Source: Colwellia sp. MB3u-41 (GTDB lineage Bacteria; Pseudomonadota; Gammaproteobacteria; Enterobacterales; Alteromonadaceae). From it: a stretch of 64,000 nucleotides of DNA. The stretch's first letter is position 1, and each line of letters opens with the position of its first letter. Of the stretch, positions 20,001-27,539 are shown piece by piece. Both the position numbers and the translations under genes were made by a program. The stretch is from the NCBI RefSeq assembly GCF_014076845.1, contig NZ_JACGUT010000047.1, positions 1 to 64,000 of the forward strand. The letters are read 5' to 3'. A model generated the notes under the pieces. It did not search any database. It was not told the DNA's origin and saw only the letters and a list, made by a program, of their open reading frames with translations.

Positions 20001-20765
20001 TGCTATCGATAACCAAATAACCCGATTTAACAATAACGAACCCGACAAACTAAATAACTGCTCGTTTTTTTGTGCCGGTGTCCAGAATTGACTTTGTTCA
20101 AAGAAAGCACTCGTACCAAAAGGGTCTAACAAAGCAAAGATGCTGACCATGCTTGGATCTTTAAACACCATGCTTCCAGTTACCGGCGCACCGATAAACA
20201 TCATTGATACCCAAAAAAAGATAAACAGTGAAATTGCCGTGATGTAAGTGGCAAAAGCATTTTGTTTTTTTAAAGTCACTGCCACTAATATACTTGTGGC
20301 AATAAGGGTATTTGGTAAAACAAAGACTAACCAAGGCCATAAATAGTGGCTCAATGTAAATTGGCTAATTTTTTCTTGGTCAAGACTAGGAGATAATATT
20401 CCCAACATTAGCCCAATGGATAAAATAGAAACAACACATAAGGTACTCATTAATACTGCGATGGTACAACTGGTAAATCGTTGCTTTATCGCCAACATAC
20501 CGACAATACCGTCAAAATGATGATCTTTGTCTCTAAGTAAACTATTAACACAAAATATCATCGCGGCGAAAATGCTAAGTACCGAAGTTAGTGCGATAAA
20601 ATAACTTAAACGATAAGGCGAGTTAATGTGGAGTAATTCCATCCCCTGACCTAAAACATCTGCGTTAATAACAACACCATAACTCAGTAAAGCAAGTAAA
20701 AATATAATGAAAGACGGTTGTTTAATTTGATATAAACTCTCGAAACGTAATAATTGAGTCAACAT
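17094..20765 (-). CDS. ABC exporter permease fused to M1-family aminopeptidase
   Basis: The protein is very large (1223 aa). Residues about 1-600 form two ABC-2-type blocks of six helices each (start MLTQLLRFESLYQIKQPSFI; second block near 335-560). A periplasmic-facing C-terminal part (about 630-1200) is an M1 metallopeptidase: HEVMHQWWGEKL (HExxH, about 966-970), followed after 19 residues by the Glu in LVESLTKYM. This spacing is found in the permease-fused M1 subfamily. GGKATSGIVALSE replaces the usual GxMEN motif. Zinc-dependent trimming of peptides during or after export is a reasonable inference. The ATPase gene lies 25 bases upstream on the same strand, so the two make one transporter. 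Confidence 0.88.
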   Translation of the reverse strand: MLTQLLRFESLYQIKQPSFIIFLLALLSYGVVINADVLGQGMELLHINSPYRLSYFIALTSVLSIFAAMIFCVNSLLRDKDHHFDGIVGMLAIKQRFTSCTIAVLMSTLCVVSILSIGLMLGILSPSLDQEKISQFTLSHYLWPWLVFVLPNTLIATSILVAVTLKKQNAFATYITAISLFIFFWVSMMFIGAPVTGSMVFKDPSMVSIFALLDPFGTSAFFEQSQFWTPAQKNEQLFSLSGSLLLNRVIWLSIALAVFVYLGKVVIQHFQPSENTSSDKRKNSRNKSKIINAIPSFVPAQFKKHLAAPLVITDTKRLKFQLLALLTLSVIEIKQIVGQWAFRGLVIFVTGLAIVGMLMAVGVFSSGVFSGRYPTTVLLVSYSTEAFTPLVTAIIIFYSAEKIWQEKLLKADSFIDSSPVANATIYGAKLLSLFFIPLFLVAMNIVASIIFQISNDYYRFEFSHYLSLFYFVALPVLIQTVLIFFIQTRIANSRFANKYLGMMISAIVIVLLAISNGLFGFEHPFLNINKLPSLLRIDSDLVGYGEFAIKFHYLAGFWGIFALIVAGLTVLKWNRGEWYKTSDFSGKTKSPSYNNDTKKQTKSNLTQVYLPASLAGLLAFGFFIQVNIPVKSDYQARDKSFEDQAIYEHKYKQYQSLVIPQVSEMKLAVDFYPNLKSYSVKADYLLVNTGNEAMHEIFVTARVPLQSIEISGATVLLNDSTANWSVYLFQLTKPLLSGESLAMSYQLSQSSSPFAINKGIVNNGSYLNHSGFEPLMGYIERIEINDEFERENRGLTAKATSISDRKKLTDKGKFITQKRTFEAVLSTSIEQTAVTSGQLIKTWQQDGRNYFHYKMQKAIYPLVDYISAIYETKSIEHNGLVVEMYFHPEHGINIDEMLRATKATLDYATANLGPYAFDSLRILEVPEYHPFGGKATSGIVALSESLYIEDYNDGADINNTARNTIHEVMHQWWGEKLAPKITQGEGVLVESLTKYMEAVILEKMYGNNMARQLTKYTQRRYFSGRAYARTAEVGVIDADHERYLTYGKGPVVFTALKELLGEQKLNTAFKQLIDSHKLTLSATTDDLLSAILDIANNLQKGLIQDWLTKVIEYDLAINKAVVSELPDGRYEVVIDVKALRLSTDKDGLVSEIGIDESIQIALYRAYPGRRSAKALSITNQLINQTNSTITLIVEDKPGCVMIDPDYTRLDKNLSDNISKIEDK

Positions 20766-20790
20766 ATTTAGCTCCTTAGCTACTCTTTAG

Positions 20791-21729
20791 TTAGCGCTGT
20801 TGTTGCTTTAAGGTATGGAAATAAGCATCTTCTAAATCGGCTTCCACAGGTGTAAAACCATGCCCAGGATTAATGTCGGATACCAGCCTGATTTGATAAC
20901 AACCACTCTTCAATCGCACAGACAACAATTCATATTGTTGCTGAACCTGCTCTAATTTATTTTTTGAGATAGTTTTTCTCCAAAGCCTGTTTTGTAAAGT
21001 GCTTATTAAGGCTTGTGGTTTCCCCTGAAAACATATTTCCCCTGCATTTAAAATCGCCATTTTTGGACATAAATTATTGATATCTTCAACAATATGAGTT
21101 GATAAAAGTATGATCATTTTATCTGCAATATCAGATAAAATATTATGAAAACTATTACGCTCAGCGGGGTCTAAGCCTGCTGTAGGTTCATCAATAATTA
21201 ACAATTGAGGCGAGCCGAGCAATGCTTGAGCGATACCAAATCTTTGTTTCATACCACCTGAATAGTTGGCAACCGCTTTATTTTTGTGCTCGGTGAGATT
21301 GGTTAACTCCAGTAGATAGTCTATTTGTTTTTTTCTCGTTGTTTTGTCTATTACACCTTTTAATACCGCTAAGTAATCAAGTAGTTGCACAGCAGACATT
21401 TTAGGATACACACCAAATTCTTGTGGTAAATAACCAAGGTATTTCCGAATCGCGTCAGGGTTAGCTTGGCTGTCCTCACCATTGAAAATAATATTGCCAT
21501 TGTCGAAAGTTTGTAACGTTGCCAAACTCCGCATAAAGCTCGACTTACCCGCACCATTTGGACCAAGTAAACCGAACATACCGTTAGCTAATGTTAGATT
21601 GACATTATTTAGGGCTCTAAAACCATTATGATAGGTTTTACTTAATCCAGAAATTTTAAGCTGATTCTCAATACTACTGTGCTTATTTGAATCGATATTC
21701 AAGCCTGATGTTATTGCTACTGCTTCCAT
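20791..21729 (-). CDS. ABC transporter ATP-binding protein
   Basis: I choose ATG 21729 because GGAG lies seven bases upstream; the frame is open 17 codons further. The 312-aa protein has Walker A LGPNGAGKSS, the Q-loop (YLPQEFGVYP), signature NYSGGMKQRFGIAQ, Walker B LLIIDEPTAGLDP and the switch His in LLSTHIVED. These are typical of ABC-2 exporters (NatA/CcmA-like). About 30 extra residues precede the ABC core. It powers the permease-aminopeptidase encoded directly downstream. The LytS/LytTR genes are divergent and may control it. Confidence 0.93.
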   Translation of the reverse strand: MEAVAITSGLNIDSNKHSSIENQLKISGLSKTYHNGFRALNNVNLTLANGMFGLLGPNGAGKSSFMRSLATLQTFDNGNIIFNGEDSQANPDAIRKYLGYLPQEFGVYPKMSAVQLLDYLAVLKGVIDKTTRKKQIDYLLELTNLTEHKNKAVANYSGGMKQRFGIAQALLGSPQLLIIDEPTAGLDPAERNSFHNILSDIADKMIILLSTHIVEDINNLCPKMAILNAGEICFQGKPQALISTLQNRLWRKTISKNKLEQVQQQYELLSVRLKSGCYQIRLVSDINPGHGFTPVEADLEDAYFHTLKQQQR

Positions 21730-21845
21730 AGTGTTACTCCACAAGAGAAAGGTAAATTTATTTGCAACAGTTATAACCAAGCCAATAACTATTCCCTAGT
21801 GATAAATAAACTATGTGACGTACCCTAGATTTTCTTGGCCAAACA

Positions 21846-21873
21846 CCAGTTTAAAAGGCGTAATACCGTTTGT
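21846..21873 (+). promoter_or_regulatory. Possible LytTR binding site (two half-sites)
   Basis: ACCGTTTGT at 21865-21873 fits the published LytTR half-site pattern [TA][AC][CA]GTTN[AG][TG] at every position. CCAGTTTAA at 21846-21854 fits most of it in the same direction, ten bases before. The pair lies in the gap between the ABC operon and the LytS/LytTR operon. The assignment is by pattern only. Confidence 0.35.
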
Positions 21874-22018
21874 ATCGAAAAAGACTTAATTGGACATCAT
21901 AATGATAGGATTGGTCAAATAGCGTGATTTTACAGAGATTTTCGACAGTAAAGTGCTCGCTTGTATTACTAAATACGTGTATTTTTAGCGCTCTTTGATA
22001 AGGTATGCGGGGTGTTGT

Positions 22019-23365
22019 ATGAACAGTTTATTTTTGGTGTTTTTATTGGTGGGACTTTTTATTATCGACAAATTCATTTGTAAATTAATAGAGCCAAAAA
22101 ATTATTCACTTAAAGAAAACCTAGTGAAAGCTAAACTAGCCTTGTTCACTCAATGTAAAAAAAATCGAGTGAGCATATTATTGGTTTCAACTACGTTTCT
22201 GGCCTTAACCATGTTTATGTTGATATTAGATGCGCGAGAAAATCGCTTACCTTTTGCCATTACACTACTTTGTTTAAATTATCTCGTTTTGATCCTATTG
22301 ATAATCGCTCATAGCCCAATGTTAAAGTCAATAATAGGGGTAAATATCTCCCAAAAAGAAAGTAATACTACAAAATTAAGGATGTTTTTAATTTGGCTTA
22401 ATAACCATAACATCGCGTGCAGTTATTTATTGGCATTGAATACTTTATTAGTCTTTAAAGAAGTACATATCATTGATCTATTCTATAATTTGACCATAGC
22501 TTTTTGTTACGCGCTTATGCTTTATCACATCGTACTTTTTATTAAAAAAAAGTCACAAAGCCAGCCTCAATCATTTGATTTGAAAACCCAAAAAATTTAT
22601 ATCCTTTATGCGAGCTTTATTGCCGTATGTTTCTTTGCATCGAACACTGTCGATAATAGTGAATACGGCACTAAGTTCCAATTAACCATATTGAGCTGGC
22701 TGATGCTTTTTCACTTGTTTTCTCATTGGGTTATAGGTCAATGGAAGTTAGTTAAACAACTACAAAACGAACGTACTGATGCCGAGTTAATGCACTTAAA
22801 AAGTCAGGTAAATCCACATTTTCTCTTTAATACTATGAACAATTTATACGGTTTGGCGTTAGAAAAGTCTGATCAAACTCCGGGTTTGATCCTCAAACTT
22901 TCAGACATGTTGCGTTATACTATTTATCAAGGTAAAAAAGATCAGGTACTACTCAAGGATGAGATCAATTACCTTAATGATTTTATTGAGTTACAGCAAA
23001 TAAGATACCATAAGCCAGTAAATATAACGTTTGCTCATGAGATAGCAGATGCTGGTTTAGCTATTTCACCCTTATTATTATTAATACTGGTAGAAAATGC
23101 ATATAAGCATGGCGTTGAAAAACTCACTGATGAAGCTTTTATACTTATCAAGCTTGAGGCTACAGAACAAAGCATGGTATTTGAAATAGAAAATAATTTC
23201 GATGAGAGTGAACAAAGTTGCCATACGGGTATCGGGCTACAGAATTTAACACAACGATTAAAGCTGATTTATCCTGATTCACATCAGATCGATGTCACCT
23301 CAAGACATGGTGTGCATTGTGTTCGACTAGAAGTACAATTAAAGAGCCAACATAATTATGAATAA
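22019..23365 (+). CDS. LytS-like membrane sensor histidine kinase
   Basis: The start is ATG 22019, with GCGGGG about seven bases upstream (a TTG eight codons earlier has no such site). The 448-aa protein has about six N-terminal membrane helices (residues 1-240). A His_kinase (PF06580) domain follows with the phospho-acceptor in SQVNPHFLFNTMNNLYGL (His267) and an HATPase region (LILVENAYKHGVEK, then GIGLQNLTQRLKLIY). It passes phosphate to the LytTR regulator whose start overlaps its stop by eight bases (ATGAATAA). The signal sensed by the membrane part is unknown. The divergent ABC-aminopeptidase operon is the likely target. Confidence 0.9.
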   Translation: MNSLFLVFLLVGLFIIDKFICKLIEPKNYSLKENLVKAKLALFTQCKKNRVSILLVSTTFLALTMFMLILDARENRLPFAITLLCLNYLVLILLIIAHSPMLKSIIGVNISQKESNTTKLRMFLIWLNNHNIACSYLLALNTLLVFKEVHIIDLFYNLTIAFCYALMLYHIVLFIKKKSQSQPQSFDLKTQKIYILYASFIAVCFFASNTVDNSEYGTKFQLTILSWLMLFHLFSHWVIGQWKLVKQLQNERTDAELMHLKSQVNPHFLFNTMNNLYGLALEKSDQTPGLILKLSDMLRYTIYQGKKDQVLLKDEINYLNDFIELQQIRYHKPVNITFAHEIADAGLAISPLLLLILVENAYKHGVEKLTDEAFILIKLEATEQSMVFEIENNFDESEQSCHTGIGLQNLTQRLKLIYPDSHQIDVTSRHGVHCVRLEVQLKSQHNYE

Positions 23366-24098
23366 CAAAGAGATTCGCTTCATGGTCATTGATGATGAGC
23401 CTATCGCGCATCGTATCATAGAAGAATATTGTACAAACTTGCCACATTTTAAGCTGGTTAATCATAGTTATAACGCGCTGGAAGCCATGCAATTTCTCGC
23501 GACCGACAGTGTTGATTTAATGTTTCTTGATATCAATATGCCAAAATTAAGCGGCTTTGATTTTCTCAAAACGTTAACCGTCAAACCTCAGGTAATTGTT
23601 ACTACGGCTTATCAAGAGTTTGCCTTAGAAGGCTTTGAATTAAATGTCAGTGATTACCTGTTAAAACCTTTCAGTTTTGAACGATTTTTAAAAGCAGTAA
23701 ATAAAATACACCCTAAAAATAAGTTACCTGTGGGGGAATACCGGACTACTTCAAATTCGCAAGATAAGACTAATGCCTTAGAGCAGAGAATATTTATCAA
23801 GGGGGATAAAGCTCGTCACCAAATAGCCCTGAATGACATTCTTTATATTGAAGCTTGCGGTAACTATTGTTTGGTTTACTCTAGTGATAGCAAAATAGTT
23901 ACTCATCAAAAAATATCACAGTTCGAAAAAGAGTTACCCCAATGTTTGTTTATGCGCGTACATAAATCTTTTATCATTGCTAAAAATAAAGTTAACTGTG
24001 TCAGTTCTTCACAGCTAGAAATTTCCGATGAAACTATCCCTATTGGGCAAACTTACAAAAAAATGATAACAGAATTTATTAATAAGACTAGAGAATAA
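23358..24098 (+). CDS. LytTR-family response regulator
   Basis: The 246-aa protein has a receiver domain (1-120; acidic pair DDE at 12-14, phospho-acceptor Asp58 in MFLDINMPK, Lys in LLKPFSFERF). A LytTR DNA-binding domain follows (about 145-245), with FIKGDKARHQIALNDILYIE and MRVHKSFIIAKNKVNCV. It is translationally coupled to the kinase gene. LytTR proteins bind paired 9-base direct repeats; one candidate lies at 21846-21873 before the operon. Confidence 0.93.
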   Translation: MNNKEIRFMVIDDEPIAHRIIEEYCTNLPHFKLVNHSYNALEAMQFLATDSVDLMFLDINMPKLSGFDFLKTLTVKPQVIVTTAYQEFALEGFELNVSDYLLKPFSFERFLKAVNKIHPKNKLPVGEYRTTSNSQDKTNALEQRIFIKGDKARHQIALNDILYIEACGNYCLVYSSDSKIVTHQKISQFEKELPQCLFMRVHKSFIIAKNKVNCVSSSQLEISDETIPIGQTYKKMITEFINKTRE

Positions 24099-24561
24099 AT
24101 AGCTAAGTTTACCTGATACTTTAAGACTATTTCAAATATTGCATACTTTAGTTCTCAATCAACTTTAAATTTTTCATTCTACTTTTAGGGATAAAAATAT
24201 CTCACTTTCTGCCCCACAACGAGTTAGAACTAACCGTTATTTTTGCCAAAAACCCGTCCTAATTTAGGCGTAAATGTATCTTCATAAATAGTCAGCTTAA
24301 CCACCATAGCGGTCATATAGATTTTTTGCTGTTGTATTTTTAATCTCAATAACAGCGCTAGTAAATGTTAAAATAAGATAATAATTATTTTTTTGACTTT
24401 AATTTATTGATATTTGTAGTTGAACTATCTATCAATGACTGATTTATTTGTTACCGCAAGCATCTCAATACTCAAGCATCTTGGTAAATAGCTCCAGCTA
24501 AGTTATTGTTAGCACTGTACGTGCGAGCCTTAAGCAGATTTAATTCTCTTACGATTTTCTT
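24099..24561. other. Intergenic with repeat arm
   Basis: No gene is seen. The main structure is the left arm of an inverted repeat (24221-24270), listed separately. The rest is AT-rich. Confidence 0.3.
24221..24270 (+). repeat. Left arm of imperfect inverted repeat flanking the DUF4124 gene
   Basis: The arm reads GAGTTAGAACTAACCGTTAT, then TTTTGCC, and ends AATTTAGGCG. Its reverse complement recurs imperfectly at 24900-24930, so the two arms bracket about 630 bases with the broken DUF4124 gene inside. Weak relatives lie near 15308-15430 and 16760-16800. Confidence 0.45.
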
Positions 24562-24844
24562 TTAGTATTGCTTAATATTAGCTTCAGAGCGTTTTATCTT
24601 ATTGCTGATAATATGTGATTTGATAATGTAGTCATTATTACAGGTTGTAGATTGAGGTTGCTTTTGGGCTGACGTGATAGATTTAGACATTACATCTAAT
24701 ATTATTAACTTTTCAGGTTCGCCATCGCCGCAAGGCATTTGACTATATTTAATTATCCCTATCAACAGTACATTTATATACTGTTCCAGCTAACGTTTTA
24801 TCAACCAATATCATTGATAATATAAATAAAACCACCCTGCTCAT
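24562..24844 (-). pseudogene. DUF4124-like exported protein, frameshifted
   Basis: From ATG 24844 the frame gives MSRVVLFILSMILVDKTLAG, a signal peptide, then TVYKCTVDRDN and a TAA. The next frame continues at once with IKYSQMPCGDGEPEKLIILD and runs to the stop at 24562. Joined, this is a DUF4124 pattern (YKC...xGxxxYSQxPCG), which normally reads through in one frame. A one- or two-base change near 24752-24770 therefore broke the gene, or it is a sequencing error. The intact protein would be periplasmic, about 94 aa, of unknown role. Confidence 0.65.
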
Positions 24845-24899
24845 GACTATATCCCTGTCAATTTTCAATAAGATAATATTTACAAGACTAAACACAAAT

Positions 24900-24930
24900 A
24901 ATTTAGGCGAAAAATCACCGTTAGTAACTC
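24900..24930 (-). repeat. Right arm of imperfect inverted repeat
   Basis: Reverse-complemented, this reads GAGTTACTAACGGTGATTTT and then TCGCCTAAATT. It matches the left arm at 24221 apart from a three-base gap and a few changes. Confidence 0.45.
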
Positions 24931-25137
24931 AAAGGCTGACGTCTGTTTTTAGCGGTGAGAATAGCAACTAAACCCGATTGAATATCACCTTGACTGGCTC
25001 CTGATGCACCACAGCGATCATTCGTCATTAAACGCAGTGCGTAAGTGAGTAAATCGCTTCTTTTCCTGTCTGCTATTGATCTCAAAGAGGGTATTAACAA
25101 TTTCACCTATCCGGTACGATCCTAACTAGAATAGGCG
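24931..25137. other. Possible short ORF, not supported
   Basis: A 61-codon minus-strand frame (24921-25106, from a GTG) has no recognisable family, and its only start has no good ribosome site. I do not call a gene here. Confidence 0.2.
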
Positions 25138-25545
25138 TTAACCCGTTGAACAAATAATAGTTGGATTATAAAAGTTAATTTCAGCATCTAGTACGTTATA
25201 AACATCGGAACTAACCAAAACAGCTTTTTGACAATCAATTAAATGTTGTATCCTACTCGCGTATTTCCCCCAAGCCTGCCTGTCTTGGTTGAACGTCACA
25301 TATATGCTTATAGGATGATTCTCAAAACAATTATATGCTTCTCCTGAAATACGAATGACATAATCATGGGAGCTTTCAGGAAACGTAATTACATTTCCTT
25401 CTCTTACGCTCTTGCTTTGTATTTTATTTTGATCACAATTTAATGCTGTTAGGTAGCAACCTAATTTCATTTGGTGATATTCTCGATGCTCAGTAAGCAC
25501 ATCACTTAACTCTATGATTTTTATTTTTTTATTAGTAATCAACAT
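25138..25545 (-). CDS. Hypothetical protein, second gene of a pair
   Basis: I place the start at ATG 25545, which has GAGAAAGATA directly upstream and lets the gene overlap the stop of its neighbour by 14 bases; the frame is open 13 codons further. The protein is about 135 aa, mixed alpha/beta, with no signal peptide or membrane segment. I recognise no family; ISGEAYNCFENHPISIYVTF suggests beta strands. The tight overlap with the upstream gene points to a two-gene unit whose products act together. The unit is divergent from the gene at 26083 across a gap with two palindromic operators. The function is unknown. Confidence 0.6.
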   Translation of the reverse strand: MLITNKKIKIIELSDVLTEHREYHQMKLGCYLTALNCDQNKIQSKSVREGNVITFPESSHDYVIRISGEAYNCFENHPISIYVTFNQDRQAWGKYASRIQHLIDCQKAVLVSSDVYNVLDAEINFYNPTIICSTG

Positions 25546-25894
25546 TATCTTTCTCATGAATTGAAGCAATAGCATCGTCGGCAACTTTTTTATTCACCCA
25601 TTCAATAGCAATAACGCGTTGCTTAATTTTAATTATACCGTGGCAGTTTTCAAGTAATATGATCTGACTTTTATACTCAATGAATGCACTTAATAAATGC
25701 TGCATGAGATTAAAAAAACCAGACGCTTTATACTTACTAAAATCATCATCAGGCGTTGACCAAGTGCTATAGTCAGCATCTTCCGCTATAGCGCCAAAGA
25801 CAATAGTGAACTCAGCTTCCCCATAAAGAGTAAACTGCTCTAATAATTGCCGTATTCTACTGTATTCAATACTCATATCACTTTCGTTAAACAT
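25532..25894 (-). CDS. Hypothetical protein, first gene of a pair
   Basis: The protein is 120 aa from ATG 25894; an in-frame ATG at 25876 (GAAAGTGAT before it) is an alternative. It is acidic in the middle (EDADYSTWSTPDDDF) and ends with a strand-rich part containing HGIIKIKQRVIAIEWVNKKV. I recognise no family. It is probably cytosolic. The start lies 46 bases from the nearer of two GCGACA-N5-TGTCGC palindromes, so the pair is likely regulated together with the divergent unit containing the WYL regulator. Confidence 0.6.
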   Translation of the reverse strand: MFNESDMSIEYSRIRQLLEQFTLYGEAEFTIVFGAIAEDADYSTWSTPDDDFSKYKASGFFNLMQHLLSAFIEYKSQIILLENCHGIIKIKQRVIAIEWVNKKVADDAIASIHEKDNVDY

Positions 25895-25939
25895 AATTTT
25901 TAACTAATTGCCTACCATGAAAACATCTTAACTCGCTGT

Positions 25940-25990
25940 GCGACAAAGAGTGTCGCAATAAAATATTTTTTAAGCGACACCGGTTGTCGC
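25940..25990. promoter_or_regulatory. Two perfect palindromic operators, GCGACA-N5-TGTCGC
   Basis: Two identical inverted repeats, GCGACA-AAGAG-TGTCGC (25940-25956) and GCGACA-CCGGT-TGTCGC (25974-25990), lie 34 bases apart centre to centre in the gap between divergent units. A plus-strand promoter can be read as TTGTCG (25984-25989), 17 bases, then TGTTAT (26007-26012), which places the second operator over the -35. WYL-domain regulators often bind such paired inverted repeats, and one is encoded downstream at 26474. The link is inference from position. Confidence 0.7.
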
Positions 25991-26082
25991 GAGAGTCATT
26001 ATTATGTGTTATGGTAAAAAACATATTATCTAAGCTATTAAATTAAATGATTTTTTATTAATATTATAAAAAGGAGTTCACT

Positions 26083-26436
26083 ATTAACGTCGGTATATTT
26101 TGGTTTTATAAAAACAACTTAATTGCTAAAAAAATAGCGATTGAAACTTTGGCCCCTGATGATATAGGCATGGTTGATAGTCCCTTTCAACATATAACAG
26201 AATGGGAAAATAAACACATTTACTTACCCCATTTTAAAGAACTTATCGCTAGCGAATACCAGGAACTTCCACGAGGAAGGGTCGTGTATTCTACGTTAGC
26301 AAACACAATAACCATTTATATGGATAGCTCATTATTTGCTAACGTATATAAAGAGCAATTAAAAAGTTATTTTGATTTTACTAATTGTAAAATAATCTGG
26401 AAAAAAGACAGTCACTATAAAGTTTATAACCACTAA
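26083..26436 (+). CDS. Small conserved protein, apparent AUU start
   Basis: An ideal ribosome site AAGGAG (26071-26076) is followed after six bases by ATT (26083), not ATG. The frame then reads NVGIFWFYKNNLIAKKI and continues without stop to 26436 (117 aa). The next start-like codons (TTG 26149, ATG 26161) would cut away the conserved-looking GIFWFYK segment and have no ribosome site. The C-terminal part has PRGRVVYSTLANTITIYMDS and WKKDSHYKVY, which recall a family of small hypothetical proteins (RGRVxY...DPHY). The function is unknown. It lies behind the two operators and 37 bases before the WYL regulator, probably co-transcribed with it. Confidence 0.65.
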   Translation: MNVGIFWFYKNNLIAKKIAIETLAPDDIGMVDSPFQHITEWENKHIYLPHFKELIASEYQELPRGRVVYSTLANTITIYMDSSLFANVYKEQLKSYFDFTNCKIIWKKDSHYKVYNH

Positions 26437-26473
26437 AAAATCAATAAATTTATCTCCTAGGTAGCACCTTGTT

Positions 26474-27484
26474 ATGTCTAAAAGTACTACATTACGTCAT
26501 TTAGAGATGTTAAGAAAAATCCCTTTATCTCCAGGCAAACCCATAACGACCATTGCCTTACATCAACACCTTACAGATGAAGGGTTTAATGTGAGTAAAC
26601 GCACTGTTGAAAGAGACTTAGTGAAACTGACCGATATAGGTGGGCTTTATTTAGAAGACACCGCAGAAGGTCGCGGTTGGGGCTGTATTCAAAATAACGC
26701 GAGCAAATTTAAAGGCATTCAACCAACTGAAGCGCTGATGTTGATTTTATCAGAAAAGCTGCTACTCAAAGCAATGCCTAGTGAATATACCCTTCGAGCA
26801 GAAGCACGAATAGCTGACGCTAAATGCACACTCAACTCAGACAATGCATTTAGCAAATGGCAGGAAAAATTACAGGTAATTTCAGAGGGCTATCCATTAA
26901 TAAATAATAGTAGATTTATATCTGAAAGTGATCGTGAAATTATTTACGAGTGTGTGCTTTACGAAAACCAAATACAAATCGATTATCAAGCAAAAGATAA
27001 AAATACTGCGGTACATTATTGCTTAAACCCTTTAGGAATTATCATTCGAGGACAAAGCCATTATCTAGTGGCAACTAAAAAGGATAGTCCTGAAAAACCG
27101 ATGTTATTTTTATTTCATCGTATTACAAACGCTGACAAAAACCATACAAAAATGGATGCTCCACTTTCTTTTACTCTGCAAGAATATTTCGCCAAAAACC
27201 CTTCTGGTTGGTTATTAAAAGCAGGTAACAAAAGAGAAATCGTTGCACTAAAAGTAAAGGGCTTTGCACTAGATACACTTACCAACAATCAATTAGCAGA
27301 TGACCAACAAATTTTACAGACTTCAACTCAATGGACGCATGTACAATTTAGCTGTATCCCAACCTATGACTTGGTTGCGTGGATATTAAAATATGGTGCG
27401 GATGTAGTGTGCGAGTTACCAACTTATCTTAAAGTTGAAGTCGTAAAAGCCTTAAAGAGCTCATTAAGTAATTATGAATACTAA
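26474..27484 (+). CDS. WYL-domain transcriptional regulator
   Basis: The 336-aa protein has an N-terminal winged helix (about 1-65; ITTIALHQHLTDEGFNVSKR followed by TVERDLVKLTDI). A middle helical link comes next, then a WYL domain (about 150-255; NQIQIDYQAKDK..., LNPLGIIIRGQSHYLVATKK), which senses nucleotides or nucleic acid ligands in related proteins, and a C-terminal WCX-like part (TQWTHVQFSC..., VAWILKYGADV). Such regulators often control phage-defence or DNA-damage genes by binding paired inverted repeats. Here the broken nuclease gene follows 56 bases downstream, and two perfect operators lie upstream of the preceding gene. Autoregulation is likely. Confidence 0.88.
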   Translation: MSKSTTLRHLEMLRKIPLSPGKPITTIALHQHLTDEGFNVSKRTVERDLVKLTDIGGLYLEDTAEGRGWGCIQNNASKFKGIQPTEALMLILSEKLLLKAMPSEYTLRAEARIADAKCTLNSDNAFSKWQEKLQVISEGYPLINNSRFISESDREIIYECVLYENQIQIDYQAKDKNTAVHYCLNPLGIIIRGQSHYLVATKKDSPEKPMLFLFHRITNADKNHTKMDAPLSFTLQEYFAKNPSGWLLKAGNKREIVALKVKGFALDTLTNNQLADDQQILQTSTQWTHVQFSCIPTYDLVAWILKYGADVVCELPTYLKVEVVKALKSSLSNYEY

Positions 27485-27539
27485 AATAATGTTAAGAACC
27501 AAACAATGACTAAAAACTACAATAGGATTAAATAATAAG

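Noticed and set aside
24921-25106. 61-codon minus-strand frame
   Set aside because: It starts at GTG without a convincing ribosome site, has no recognisable family, and overlaps one repeat arm.
24221-25137. Integron attC sites
   Set aside because: GTTAGAAC- and GTTAACC-like words occur, but no proper R'/R'' core pairs with the GTTRRRY form, no integrase and no series of cassettes are seen.
26149-26436. TTG at 26149 as the start of the small gene before the WYL regulator
   Set aside because: It lacks a ribosome site and discards the upstream open frame that follows an ideal AAGGAG; the ATT at 26083 explains the data better, though it is unusual.
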